Positions 55,142-63,587 of a stretch of DNA of 64,000 bases are shown piece by piece. The stretch is from Thermodesulfobacterium sp. (GTDB lineage: Bacteria > Desulfobacterota > Thermodesulfobacteria > Thermodesulfobacteriales > Thermodesulfobacteriaceae), in assembly GCA_017656385.1 (NCBI GenBank), contig JACDNX010000002.1, positions 141,182-205,181 on the forward strand, in the 5' to 3' direction. The stretch's first letter is position 1. Every line of letters begins with the position of its first letter. The notes beneath the pieces are model-generated. The model made no database searches. It had not been told where the DNA came from and was given only the letters and a program-made list of their open reading frames with translations. A program made the position numbers and the translations under genes.

Positions 55142-56226
55142 TGCCTATTTTTACTCCTATCCAGATAGTTAAACTTGTTGAGCTTGCCAAAAAAAATCGC
55201 ATAGCACCTATCTATCTTTTAATAGGACCTGAAAACATCTGTAAAGAAAAAGCCAGAGAAATATATGAGATTTTAAAAGAAAAAAATTCTCTTTTAGAGA
55301 TTTACAACCTTAATGATAACCAAAATAAAAGAAGTTTTTTGGAAACAAAAGGTTATCAGGAAAGTTTATTTGGTGTTAGAAAAATTTATCTTGTTTTGGG
55401 AGCAGAAAATATTCCCTACGAAAAAGGCGAAGAAATGATTAAAGGTCTTAAAGAAAATAACGGTTTATTTAGCTGGTTTCTGATCAGTGAAAATTTTCCT
55501 GAATCCCATCCTTTATATCAGTATGCATTTGAAAAAGGGGCAATTGTTCCTTTTACCACCAAAAAAGAGGAAGATCTTTTGGAGTCAGAGCTTGTGATGA
55601 TTTTAAAAAATTATGGGAAAACTATGGATAAAAACACTGCAAATCTTTTTCTTTCCTTGGTTGGCAAAGATTATAACTATTTTAAAAACGAACTTGAAAA
55701 ATTGATTTTTTACACCGAAGATAAAAAAATAATTACTGAAGAAGATATCTGGGAAGTTGTGATTCCATCGGAAGAAAATGCTCTGTATCTTTTAGCAGAT
55801 ACTTTTTTCAATTATGGACCTGAAAGAGCATATAGAGTGGCTATAAATCTCTTAGATAAGAAAATAGATCCTCCTAAAATTTTATGGTATCTTTACAAGT
55901 TTTTTAAAAAAATGCAGATATTAAAAGAGTTTCTGGAAAAACATCCGGAACTCGCTTCAGAAAAAAGGTATTCCAATTTCAGCAAAAAATTTCAGGAACT
56001 AAAAGAAGATCCTTTAGCGGAAATTCCCAAGATAATTGCAGAGTCCCACCCTTATTCTTTGTTTAACATTAAAAAACAGTTAGAAAAAGTGAAAAGCTTT
56101 AACTTTGTTTTTGAAGAGCTTTTTAAAGCTGATTGTGCTATAAAAAAAGAATTCAAAAATCCGGCAAAAGTGTTTAATGAGTTTTTTCTCAATTTGTGGT
56201 ATCAGATTAAAAAAAAACAACCTTAA
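55141..56226 (+). CDS. holA: DNA polymerase III subunit delta
   Basis: The clamp-opening wrench of the clamp loader. It has 361 residues. The N-terminal LIGPENICKEKAREIYEILKEKN is a degenerate P-loop-like start typical of delta. The middle lid region has LVGKDYNYFKNELEKLIFYTEDKKIITEEDIWEVVIP, and the C-terminal collar helices have ADCAIKKEFKNPAKVFNEFFLNL, which match the family well. It overlaps pyk by 1 base, an unusual pairing. Its 3' end overlaps a ParB-like gene by 4 bases. Identification rests on the lid and collar motifs, as the N-terminus is weak. Confidence 0.85.
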   Translation: MPIFTPIQIVKLVELAKKNRIAPIYLLIGPENICKEKAREIYEILKEKNSLLEIYNLNDNQNKRSFLETKGYQESLFGVRKIYLVLGAENIPYEKGEEMIKGLKENNGLFSWFLISENFPESHPLYQYAFEKGAIVPFTTKKEEDLLESELVMILKNYGKTMDKNTANLFLSLVGKDYNYFKNELEKLIFYTEDKKIITEEDIWEVVIPSEENALYLLADTFFNYGPERAYRVAINLLDKKIDPPKILWYLYKFFKKMQILKEFLEKHPELASEKRYSNFSKKFQELKEDPLAEIPKIIAESHPYSLFNIKKQLEKVKSFNFVFEELFKADCAIKKEFKNPAKVFNEFFLNLWYQIKKKQP

Positions 56227-57155
56227 ATCTTATTGAGAATTCTCTTTATTTTATCTTTATTTTCTTCTATGAATTCTAATTTTCTTTTAAATTCTTCAAA
56301 GGATATGGTTTTAAATTGAATTTCTAGTTCTTTTTTTTCAAAATATGGAGAAAAATTGATATTAATATGTTTTTTCTTAAATTTTTTAATGATAGGAGAA
56401 ATGTTTTTTAATTTAGAGACATAATGGGGATAGTATAGCTCTCTTAAAGTTTCAAAAAATTCTTTTTTTCTTTTGTTAAAATCTTCAATATCAAGAACTT
56501 CTTTGAGCTTATCTGGTAAAAGACAAGAAAGATTTTTTCTTTTTTTATAATCCAAAAGTTTTTCCAGCACTTCCTTTTGTTCACTAAAACTGAGATTTAA
56601 TTTTTTTAGAAGTTCCAAAAATTCTTTTTTCTCTTCTGGAGATAAGTATGCAAGTATCTTAGCAATTTTTGGGTTTAAATCTTCTTCTATGAGGAGTTTT
56701 TTAAATGTATCTTCAAGCCTGTTTATAGCCTGTAAAAATTCAATCCAGTAAAATGAGGGGCTCAGGTTTAATTTGGGAAGAAGCTTTATTACCTCATCTG
56801 TAGAGAAAATCCTCAGAGCTTTGCCAATAAATTCTGCTTTTTCAACTATGTTTAATATTCTGAAAAGATTGCTTTCAAGGGATAAAAGGAGAAGATCCTT
56901 AGTAGGTTTTTTAGAAACAATAAAAGCAGGGATTTCTGATATTCCAAGCTCTTGGCACGCATTTATTCTTCCTTCTCCACATATAATTTTAAGCCTTGAA
57001 GAACTTTCTTCTAAAAAGAGAACAGGAGGTTGAATAAGCCCTACAGATTTTATACTTTCCTTTAAAAAACTTGTTCTTTTGGGATAAGAAAAGAGATAGG
57101 TTCTATCTTCAAGATCTATACTTTCAATTGAAACAACGCAGTATTTAAAATTCAC
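56223..57155 (-). CDS. ParB N-terminal domain-like protein
   Basis: A 310-residue protein. Residues 1-105 match the ParB/Srx fold: SYPKRTSFLKESIKSVGLIQPPVLF (box I-like) and IICGEGRINACQELGISEIPAFI (box II, with GEGR for the usual GERR). The middle part (about 105-200) is helical, as in ParB's KorB/HTH region, with LSFSEQKEVLEKLLDYKKRK. The C-terminal 100 residues are Lys-rich with no ParB dimerisation signature. No parA is adjacent, so it is an orphan; the family binds CTP. It may be a nucleoid or regulatory factor. It follows purC by 2 bases. Confidence 0.7.
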   Translation of the reverse strand: MNFKYCVVSIESIDLEDRTYLFSYPKRTSFLKESIKSVGLIQPPVLFLEESSSRLKIICGEGRINACQELGISEIPAFIVSKKPTKDLLLLSLESNLFRILNIVEKAEFIGKALRIFSTDEVIKLLPKLNLSPSFYWIEFLQAINRLEDTFKKLLIEEDLNPKIAKILAYLSPEEKKEFLELLKKLNLSFSEQKEVLEKLLDYKKRKNLSCLLPDKLKEVLDIEDFNKRKKEFFETLRELYYPHYVSKLKNISPIIKKFKKKHININFSPYFEKKELEIQFKTISFEEFKRKLEFIEENKDKIKRILNKI

Positions 57156-57157
57156 CT

Positions 57158-58045
57158 TTATAGAATTTTACCAGTAAGTTTGTAAAGGGCTTCAAGATAC
57201 TTAGCTCTTGTTTTTTCTACTATCTCAGAAGGAATGTGTGGTGGAGGGGTATTATCCTTCCAAGAAATTGATTTCAACCAATCTCTTATGAACTGTTTAT
57301 CAAAACTTTTTTGGGTTCTTCCAGGCTCATATTCATCTTTGGGCCAGAAACGGGAAGAATCTGGAGTTAATACTTCATCAACAAGTATTATCTTCCCATC
57401 ATAGATGCCAAATTCAAACTTAGTGTCTGCAATTATTATTCCTTTGTCCTCAGCATAGGCTGAAGCTTTTTTATAAATTTTTAGAGACAATTCTTTCAAA
57501 GTTTCTGCAGTTTCCCTGCCCACTAAATTTACCATATCTTCAAAAGTAATGTTAATATCATGTCCTTGGTCTGCTTTCGTTGAAGGTGTGAAAATTGGTT
57601 CTGGAAGCTTGTCAGCTTCTTTCAAACCAGATGGGAGTGTTATTCCGCAGATTTTACCAGTTTTTTGATATTCTTTCATTGCAGATCCCGTGATATAACC
57701 TCTCACAATACATTCAACAGGAAAAACTCGAGCTTTTTTAACTATCATGCTTCTTTGATGAAGAACGTCTTTATATGATTTAAGCACATCTGGATAATTT
57801 TCTGTATCAGCAGTAATGAGATGGTTTTCTACAACATCTTTGAGAAAATCAAGCCAAAAAAGGGTCATCAAAGTTAGTATTTTACCTTTATCAGGGATAG
57901 GGGTGGGTAATACAACATCGAATGCAGAGATTCTGTCTGTAGCTACAATAAGAAGGGCATCTCCCAGATCATAAATATCCCTTACTTTACCCCTTTTTAA
58001 AAGAGGAACTTCTTTGATATTTGTTTCAAAGATGGCTTTTTCCAT
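57158..58045 (-). CDS. purC: SAICAR synthase
   Basis: Adds aspartate to CAIR in purine synthesis (step 8). It has 295 residues from ATG 58045, the long form seen in many bacteria and in yeast; E. coli PurC is 237. Motifs are LLKRGKVRDIYDLGDALLIVATDRISAFDVVLP, VECIVRGYITGSAMKEYQ, DTKFEFGIYDGKIILVDEVLTPDSSRFWP. I prefer ATG 58045 over the in-frame TTG at 58054 because AAGGGA lies about 10 bases before it. It sits just after the Rho_N-like gene. Other pur genes at 5142-6923 are far away. Confidence 0.95.
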   Translation of the reverse strand: MEKAIFETNIKEVPLLKRGKVRDIYDLGDALLIVATDRISAFDVVLPTPIPDKGKILTLMTLFWLDFLKDVVENHLITADTENYPDVLKSYKDVLHQRSMIVKKARVFPVECIVRGYITGSAMKEYQKTGKICGITLPSGLKEADKLPEPIFTPSTKADQGHDINITFEDMVNLVGRETAETLKELSLKIYKKASAYAEDKGIIIADTKFEFGIYDGKIILVDEVLTPDSSRFWPKDEYEPGRTQKSFDKQFIRDWLKSISWKDNTPPPHIPSEIVEKTRAKYLEALYKLTGKIL

Positions 58046-58046
58046 C

Positions 58047-58418
58047 TTAAGCAATTCCCTTAGCTAATTTTCTTGTACGTTTTTTGAATCTGCTTGCAAG
58101 TTTTCTGTATCTTTCGTATTTTATCCAATCTTTATTCTTTTTAGCCTCCTCAGCAAGGGCTTTAAATTTTTTGACTTTTGCTTTAAGCTCTCTCATTGAT
58201 TCTCCGACTTTTCTCGGTTCTTCCTTAATTCCGTAGACTTTCTTTAAAGCAGAGATTAGTTCCTCTTTGTTCATTCCGTGAACACCTGTAATTTCAGGAA
58301 TTTGAAGCGCAATTTCTCTCAACTCTTTGATAGTCATTTTTTCAAGTTTTTTCTCAAGTTTGGGAAGCTCTTTTTTTTCTTCTTCCATCTGTTCTTCTGT
58401 AATTTTTTCTTCCTCCAT
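58047..58418 (-). CDS. Rho N-terminal-domain-like small basic protein
   Basis: A 123-residue protein. Residues 1-26 are acidic (MEEEKITEEQMEEEKKELPK). Residues 30-75 read MTIKELREIALQIPEITGVHGMNKEELISALKKVYGI, the Rho_N (SAP-like) helix-extended-helix fold that binds nucleic acid. The last 45 residues are strongly basic (LKAKVKKFKALAEEAKKNKDWIKYERYRKLASRFKKRTRKLAKGIA). It does not contain the Rho ATPase. A role in RNA/DNA binding is inference. The start has AGGGGGT. It is divergent from topA and sits upstream of purC, possibly in the same transcript. Confidence 0.75.
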   Translation of the reverse strand: MEEEKITEEQMEEEKKELPKLEKKLEKMTIKELREIALQIPEITGVHGMNKEELISALKKVYGIKEEPRKVGESMRELKAKVKKFKALAEEAKKNKDWIKYERYRKLASRFKKRTRKLAKGIA

Positions 58419-58491
58419 AAGAAATACCCCCTAAGAAAGATTTTTGAAAGTTTTTATAAAATATCACAAAATTTCTATAAATCAACCAATT

Positions 58492-58516
58492 ATCTACCAC
58501 TTCCGAAGTGGTAGAT
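58492..58516. promoter_or_regulatory. 25-bp palindrome between Rho_N-like gene and topA
   Basis: A perfect 12-base inverted repeat around one central base: ATCTACCACTTC (58492-58503), C (58504), GAAGTGGTAGAT (58505-58516). It overlaps the expected -35 region of the topA promoter and lies upstream of the divergent gene. AAGTGGTA recurs at 58525-58532 within the topA -10 element. It is most easily read as an operator, and less easily as a terminator because neither flanking gene points into it. Confidence 0.6.
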
Positions 58517-58526
58517 TTTAAAAAAG

Positions 58527-58535
58527 TGGTATAAT
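58527..58535 (+). promoter_or_regulatory. Extended -10 promoter of topA
   Basis: TGGTATAAT (58527-58535) is an extended -10 with a perfect TATAAT (58530-58535). The start of transcription is expected near 58542, only about 3 bases before the GTG at 58545. So the topA mRNA would be leaderless or nearly so. No -35 was recognised; the palindrome occupies that place. Confidence 0.5.
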
Positions 58536-58544
58536 GAAAAATTT

Positions 58545-60179
58545 GTGGTGCTTTTTGTAGTAGAGTCCCCAACCAAAATAAAAACTTTACGAAAACTTCT
58601 AAAAAATGGTTTTATCTTTAGAGCTACCTTTGGACACATAAAGGATCTTCCAAAGATTAAACTGGGAGTAAACTTAGAAAACTTTGAACCGACTCTATAT
58701 TGTCTTCCCGGTAAAAAAAAGACTCTCTCAGATCTTAAAAAAATCGGTTTAAAGGTAGATGAGGTATATCTTGCTACAGATCCTGATAGAGAGGGAGAAG
58801 CTATAGCTTATCATATTTACGAATATCTTTCCAAGATCAAGCCTGAGTTAAAATTTAGAAGGGTTGACTTGATAGAAATTACTGAAACAGGTTTAAAAAA
58901 AGCCCTCTCAAACTTAAGGAACATAAATGTCTGCCTTTACGAATCTTGGCTTGCAAGAAGGGTGCTGGATAGGCTTATAGGATACTTAATTTCTCCTTCT
59001 CTATCCAAAACTTTTAAGAAAAAGCTTTCGGCAGGAAGAGTGCAGAGTGTAGCTTTAAGGTTAATCGTAGAAAGGGAAAAGGAGATAAAAAATTTTACTC
59101 CTGAAATAAGCTACTCCTTAGAGACTACTTTAAAAAAAGACTCTCTGAAAATTTCTACCGAACTTTATTATAAAAACAAACTTTATAAAACAAAAAATGA
59201 AGAGGAACTGGCAAAATTTTTGGAAGAACATATTTTAAAGGAGACATTTTTTCTTAAAAAAGTAGAAGAAAAGATAGAAAAAAAGCAACCACCTTTACCT
59301 TTAAAAACCACAACTTTAATTGAAAATGCTCAAAAAATTTTAGGATACGAGCCAAAGCAAACCATGTATTATGCTCAGAGACTTTATGAAAATGGCTATA
59401 TTACTTATATGAGAACCGATTCCGTAAGAGTAAGTGAATACGCAAAAAGAAAAGCTAAAGAATTTATAAGATTGCACTTTGGCGAGGATTTTGTAGGTAA
59501 GAGAAGAAGTATTAGACAGAGTAAATTCGTTCAGGATGCCCACGAATGTATAAGACCAACAGATGTGTTTAGAGAAAATGTTTCTCTCTCCGAGTCTGAA
59601 AGAAGGCTTTATCATCTTATAAGAATTTATTTTATAGCAAGTCAAATGGCTCAAGCAGAATATCTCGTAAGAACTTACATTTTTTCAGCTAAGAACTTGG
59701 GAAAAGATTTTACTTTAAAAACCACATGTAAAAAACTCATTTTTAAAGGATTTTTAAAAGTTTTTGGAGATGAAAGAGAAGAAAAATTTGTAGATTTAGA
59801 AAAAGGAGAGACTTTTAAAGTTTCAAGCTGGGAAATTAAAAAACATGTTACTCAGCCACCCTCTCGATATACAGCTTCGAGTTTAATTAAAAAACTTGAA
59901 TCCATGGGCATTGGAAGACCTTCTACCTATGCAGGTTTACTTGATATTCTTTACAAAAGAAGATATGTAACAAGAGAAAGAAGCTACCTTAAACCTACAG
60001 AACTTGGGGAAAAGGTTTGCAATTTTTTGACAGAAAAATTTCCCAGGTTTTTGGATTATAAATTTACTTCAAAGATGGAAGAAAGTCTGGAAGATATCGT
60101 AAATCAGAAAAAGAAGTATGTAGATATTGTAAAACCTGCCTATGATCTTTTGAAAGAATATTTGGATCTTCTGAAATAA
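58545..60179 (+). CDS. topA: DNA topoisomerase I (type IA), short form without zinc fingers
   Basis: Relaxes negative supercoils. It has 544 residues against about 700-865 for usual TopA. The N-terminus is FVVESPTKIKTLRKLL, where ESPTK is the start of the Toprim fold and fixes GTG 58545 as the start. The Toprim acidic set is ATDPDREGEAIAYH. LSAGRVQSVALRLIVERE is conserved. The active-site Tyr288 is in GYITYMRTDSVRVS. The C-terminus ends in YVDIVKPAYDLLKEYL with no Cys4 zinc fingers. It could be the main TopA or a paralogue. No ribosome binding site precedes the start. Its 3' end overlaps the next gene by 40 bases. Confidence 0.93.
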   Translation: MVLFVVESPTKIKTLRKLLKNGFIFRATFGHIKDLPKIKLGVNLENFEPTLYCLPGKKKTLSDLKKIGLKVDEVYLATDPDREGEAIAYHIYEYLSKIKPELKFRRVDLIEITETGLKKALSNLRNINVCLYESWLARRVLDRLIGYLISPSLSKTFKKKLSAGRVQSVALRLIVEREKEIKNFTPEISYSLETTLKKDSLKISTELYYKNKLYKTKNEEELAKFLEEHILKETFFLKKVEEKIEKKQPPLPLKTTTLIENAQKILGYEPKQTMYYAQRLYENGYITYMRTDSVRVSEYAKRKAKEFIRLHFGEDFVGKRRSIRQSKFVQDAHECIRPTDVFRENVSLSESERRLYHLIRIYFIASQMAQAEYLVRTYIFSAKNLGKDFTLKTTCKKLIFKGFLKVFGDEREEKFVDLEKGETFKVSSWEIKKHVTQPPSRYTASSLIKKLESMGIGRPSTYAGLLDILYKRRYVTRERSYLKPTELGEKVCNFLTEKFPRFLDYKFTSKMEESLEDIVNQKKKYVDIVKPAYDLLKEYLDLLK

Positions 60180-60439
60180 AGTTTTACCTCTCTTGTTACT
60201 TCATAATATGTATGATTCATATGCTTAAGTTTGCCTCTAATTATTGCGAATCTTCCCTTCACTCTTTTTAAAAATTTTTCCTTTTCAAGCTTTTTAAGCT
60301 TTTCTATAGTTTCTTTAAGATCCCATCCAAATCTTCTTGCAATAAATTTAGCACAATCAGCCCCGTCTTTATAAAGATCTTTTAAAATTTCCCAATCTTT
60401 ATGATCAAGTTTTTCCCAGGGAAGCGAGGTTTTACTCAT
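60140..60439 (-). CDS. Small winged-helix-like protein
   Basis: A 99-residue protein I cannot name with certainty. Residues 10-62 (LDHKDWEILKDLYKDGADCAKFIARRFGWDLKETIEKLKKLEKEKFLKRV) look like a winged helix DNA-binding domain, similar to the archaeal DUF2250 type. The remaining 35 residues are basic (MNHTYYEVTREVKLYFRRSKYSFKRS), fitting a nucleic-acid-binding wing and tail. It begins just at the end of folC (4-base overlap), so the two are translationally coupled. It overlaps topA by 40 bases at the 3' end. Confidence 0.6.
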   Translation of the reverse strand: MSKTSLPWEKLDHKDWEILKDLYKDGADCAKFIARRFGWDLKETIEKLKKLEKEKFLKRVKGRFAIIRGKLKHMNHTYYEVTREVKLYFRRSKYSFKRS

Positions 60440-61707
60440 TTTTTTAAAATTTTAAAACAGTTTCCTATTAAATAAATAGAACCTGTAATAAGAATTTTAG
60501 AAAAATCGTTTTTTAAAGCCATCTCAACTGCTTTTTTGTAGTCTTTTATCAATTTTATTTTATCAAAATCTGAACTAACATTATTTAGTTCCCTTTTCCA
60601 GTCTTCCAGAGTAACTAACCTTCTTGGAGAAGGGAATTCACATATATAGATCTTTCTTGCCAGAGGAAGTAAAATTTCAAGCATGTTAATAAAGGGTTTT
60701 TCTCCGTCTCCATTGGTGACACCTATTATCAACAAAAAGTCTTTAAAATTATCTTTTATAAGAGAAGACTTAAGGGCTACAACTCCGCTTAAATTATGGG
60801 CGGTATCAATTAAAATGGTTTTGTCTTTTATTTTTAAGAATTCATAACGACCAGGTATTTTAACTCCTTTTAAAGCTTTTCTGAGTTTTTCTTCTGAAAT
60901 TTTAAGGAAATTCTTTTTTTCAAGTAATTCTAATGCTTTTAAGGCACAGGAAAGATTGTTTCCTTGATAATATCCTTTAAGACTTAATTCTAAATCTGCA
61001 AACCTGTACTTTCCTTTATAATTCCACTTGTTATTCTCATTAGCTTCTATCAAGAAGTCTTTTCCCAGAACAAAAAGAGGTGCATTTAATCTTTTGGCTT
61101 TTTCTTGAAAAATAGAAACTAAGTTTTTTTCTACATTTCCCAAAACGCACGGGGTTTCCTTTTTTATTATCCCTGCCTTTTCAGAGGCTATTTTTTTAAG
61201 GGTTTTTCCTAAATATTTAGTATGGTCCCAACCTATACTGGTAATTATAGAAACTTCAGGCTTTATAACATTTGTAGCATCAAGCCTTCCGCCAAGTCCA
61301 CACTCAATAACTGCTATATCTACTTTTTTTTCAAAAAAATACAAAAAGGCAAGGGCAGTGGTAATTTCAAAATAGGTAGCTGGGGAATTTTTAATACATT
61401 TTTTAATATACTTTAAGTAATCATTTAGTTCGGAATTGCTTATTTCTTTTCCGTTGATCTTAAATCTCTCATTTAGCCGAAACAAATGTGGAGAAGTATA
61501 AAGCCCGACTTTTAATCCATGCTGGTAAAGAATTTCACTTAAAATAGCAGAAGTAGATCCTTTTCCATTTGTTCCAGCTATATGAATAGTAGAAATATAT
61601 TTATGAGGATTTCCAAGCTTTTTAAGAAGTTCTTTAATTCTTCTTAGACCTGGTTTTATCCCGTGAAATTGATAAGAGTTGAGCCACTCTATAAGTTTTT
61701 TTTTCAT
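60436..61707 (-). CDS. folC: Bifunctional folylpolyglutamate/dihydrofolate synthase
   Basis: A Mur-ligase fold enzyme that adds glutamate to folates. It has 423 residues. The P-loop is HIAGTNGKGSTSAIL (about 43-57). YTSPHLFRLNERFKINGKEIS and VIECGLGGRLDATNVIKPEVSIITSIGWDHTKYLG are the family's signature blocks. DTAHNLSGVVALKSSL in the C-terminal domain is also diagnostic. The start MKKKLIEWLNSYQFHGIKPGLRRI is typical. It lies 5 bases after the antiporter gene and is followed by the winged-helix-like gene. No accD or dedD neighbour is present. Confidence 0.95.
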   Translation of the reverse strand: MKKKLIEWLNSYQFHGIKPGLRRIKELLKKLGNPHKYISTIHIAGTNGKGSTSAILSEILYQHGLKVGLYTSPHLFRLNERFKINGKEISNSELNDYLKYIKKCIKNSPATYFEITTALAFLYFFEKKVDIAVIECGLGGRLDATNVIKPEVSIITSIGWDHTKYLGKTLKKIASEKAGIIKKETPCVLGNVEKNLVSIFQEKAKRLNAPLFVLGKDFLIEANENNKWNYKGKYRFADLELSLKGYYQGNNLSCALKALELLEKKNFLKISEEKLRKALKGVKIPGRYEFLKIKDKTILIDTAHNLSGVVALKSSLIKDNFKDFLLIIGVTNGDGEKPFINMLEILLPLARKIYICEFPSPRRLVTLEDWKRELNNVSSDFDKIKLIKDYKKAVEMALKNDFSKILITGSIYLIGNCFKILKK

Positions 61708-61712
61708 TTTGA

Positions 61713-62741
61713 TTAAGAAAATGTTTTTATAACGAAATAAATATAGATTAAATAAGCAAGCCCAGAAAGTATTAAAAGATGGGGAGGGAGCTTTTTAAAA
61801 ATTTTTAAAAAAATGAGATAAACTATGCTCAGAGAAAGTGCTATTAGTGCTGAAATTAAAGCCAGACCTTTAATTTCCCAGGAAGTAAAAAGAAGCCCGA
61901 TACTCACTGGGAAGGTTGATTGAAAAACCATTGCTCCTGTCATATTACCAAGGGCAAGGATGTCTTTTTCTCTTAAAGACCAGAGAAGGCTGTTACTTTT
62001 TTCAGGAAGCTCTGTTGCTACAGGAGCTAAAATAAGCGAAAATAAAAGTGGATCTATTCCCCAAGTTTTTGCAAGTATTTCCAAATTTTCCACAAAAAGA
62101 TGGGCTCCTTTTATCATCACAAAAAGAGCAAAAATTACCTGAAAAACTGAAAGAAAAACAGAAACAAATTTATTATCAGTATTAAATTTTAGAGGGTTTA
62201 ACAGTTTGAGAAAATATAATTCTTTTGAAGACTCCACTTCCGAACTTTCAGCTTTAAAGGTAAAGAAAAGATAAAGTATGTAATTTAATAACAGTAATAC
62301 TGCGATGAAATAGTGAAGCAAACGAGTATTAGGGAAAATTAAAGGTAGAAATATGGCTAAGGAATAACTCAGAATGAAAAAACTAAAATCCTTTATGAAG
62401 ATTTGAGGTTCCAGATGAATTTCCAGTTTTTTTCTCTTTTTTAGAAAATAACTTATAAATACTCCTAACCCAATCAAAAACAGTCCCATAGTGCTTAACA
62501 TAAAAGGAGCTCCCAAGATAGCTCCCACTCCGATATGGGCTCCACTTTCCCCTTTATATAAAAAAATGGCAACAAGTGGAATTATAGTTTCAGGAAGCGC
62601 AGTCCCTACAGCAGCTAAAATACTTCCAACTACTGCCTGAGATAGAGAAAATTTTTCTCCAAAAACTTCAATTCCATTAGTAAAAAGCTCTGCACAGATT
62701 AATATTATTCCCAGAGATACAAATAAAAGTATTAGTTCCAT
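61713..62741 (-). CDS. Sodium/calcium exchanger-type antiporter (CaCA)
   Basis: A membrane antiporter of 342 residues with about 10 hydrophobic segments in two inverted repeats. The first alpha repeat has GSILAAVGTALPETIIPLVA, and the second has FSLILAPVATELPEKSNSLLW, giving the ALPE / ELPE ion-binding motifs of the CaCA superfamily. Whether Ca2+, Na+ or K+ is carried cannot be told. It lies 6 bases from the Usp gene upstream and 5 bases from folC downstream, so it is in one minus-strand run. Confidence 0.85.
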   Translation of the reverse strand: MELILLFVSLGIILICAELFTNGIEVFGEKFSLSQAVVGSILAAVGTALPETIIPLVAIFLYKGESGAHIGVGAILGAPFMLSTMGLFLIGLGVFISYFLKKRKKLEIHLEPQIFIKDFSFFILSYSLAIFLPLIFPNTRLLHYFIAVLLLLNYILYLFFTFKAESSEVESSKELYFLKLLNPLKFNTDNKFVSVFLSVFQVIFALFVMIKGAHLFVENLEILAKTWGIDPLLFSLILAPVATELPEKSNSLLWSLREKDILALGNMTGAMVFQSTFPVSIGLLFTSWEIKGLALISALIALSLSIVYLIFLKIFKKLPPHLLILSGLAYLIYIYFVIKTFS

Positions 62742-62747
62742 AGAGAA

Positions 62748-63587
62748 TTAAAAATTCTCAACTATCAATACAGGAATTTGCGTTTTTTTCAATAATTCCT
62801 TGGTTATAGAACCAAGCCCTGATTTTATATTTTTTCCTGTTTTCCCAACTATTAATAAATCTGGAGAATTGAGCCTAACATTTTCAAAGATCTCTTTTAA
62901 TCTATTCCCATATGCTATCTCAAAATTAAAATTATTTATCTTTTCTCTTTTCTCTAAGGAATTAACCAAATTTTCCCACAGTCTTTCTCTTTCAGACTTT
63001 TCCTTTTTTAGTATTTCCTCTCTCACTTTTCTATCTTTTACTTTAATTTTTGGAATTACATTTAAAATCTTAAGCTCAGCCTTTAGTTTTTTATTCCAGA
63101 ATATAGCCATCTTTAAACAATTAAGGGATTTTTCAGAAAAATCAATACAGCATAGTATTTTTTCTACCCTCTGCAAAGGTTGATCTTTTACAACCAAAAA
63201 GTTGTATTCCAATCTTTCTAACATTTTTTCAGCAGTAGGAATTTTGAATCTGTAAGGTTGATATCCAAGAATTATTAAGTAAGGATTTAAATTTTTCGTA
63301 AAACTTTTTAAAGCTTTCCAAAAGTTTCCCCAAATTACCTTATTTTTTACAGAAATGTTTTCTTTTTCAAACATTTGAGAAAGCTCTGAAAGTTTTATTT
63401 CCAATTGGGCTTCTTCTTTTTTAAAATAGGAGACCAGATAGTGAGGAGGAGTTAAAAAATATTCAACTGCGTGAAAGAGAACTACTTCGCTTTTAGAATA
63501 AAGATTTTTTCTTAGAAATAAACCTGTTTCCAAGATAGAATGAGTAAATTTTTTAAAATCTATAGCTAAGGCTATGGGCTTAAACAT
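62748..63587 (-). CDS. Tandem universal stress protein (UspA)
   Basis: A 279-residue cytoplasmic protein with two Usp domains. The first (about 1-130) starts PIALAIDFKKFTHSILETGLFL. The second (about 135-279) is RVEKILCCIDFSEKSLNCLKMAIFW and ends with GKTGKNIKSGLGSITKELLKKTQIPVLIVENF. The G-x2-G-x9-G-(S/T)-type ATP loop is kept in the second domain only; the first has lost it. Its start lies next to the stop of the BCAM0308-family gene. Function is stress response by family knowledge. Confidence 0.85.
   Translation of the reverse strand: MFKPIALAIDFKKFTHSILETGLFLRKNLYSKSEVVLFHAVEYFLTPPHYLVSYFKKEEAQLEIKLSELSQMFEKENISVKNKVIWGNFWKALKSFTKNLNPYLIILGYQPYRFKIPTAEKMLERLEYNFLVVKDQPLQRVEKILCCIDFSEKSLNCLKMAIFWNKKLKAELKILNVIPKIKVKDRKVREEILKKEKSERERLWENLVNSLEKREKINNFNFEIAYGNRLKEIFENVRLNSPDLLIVGKTGKNIKSGLGSITKELLKKTQIPVLIVENF

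Noticed and set aside
58491..58520. Palindrome read as an intrinsic terminator
   Set aside because: Genes on both sides are transcribed away from it, so no transcript would end there.
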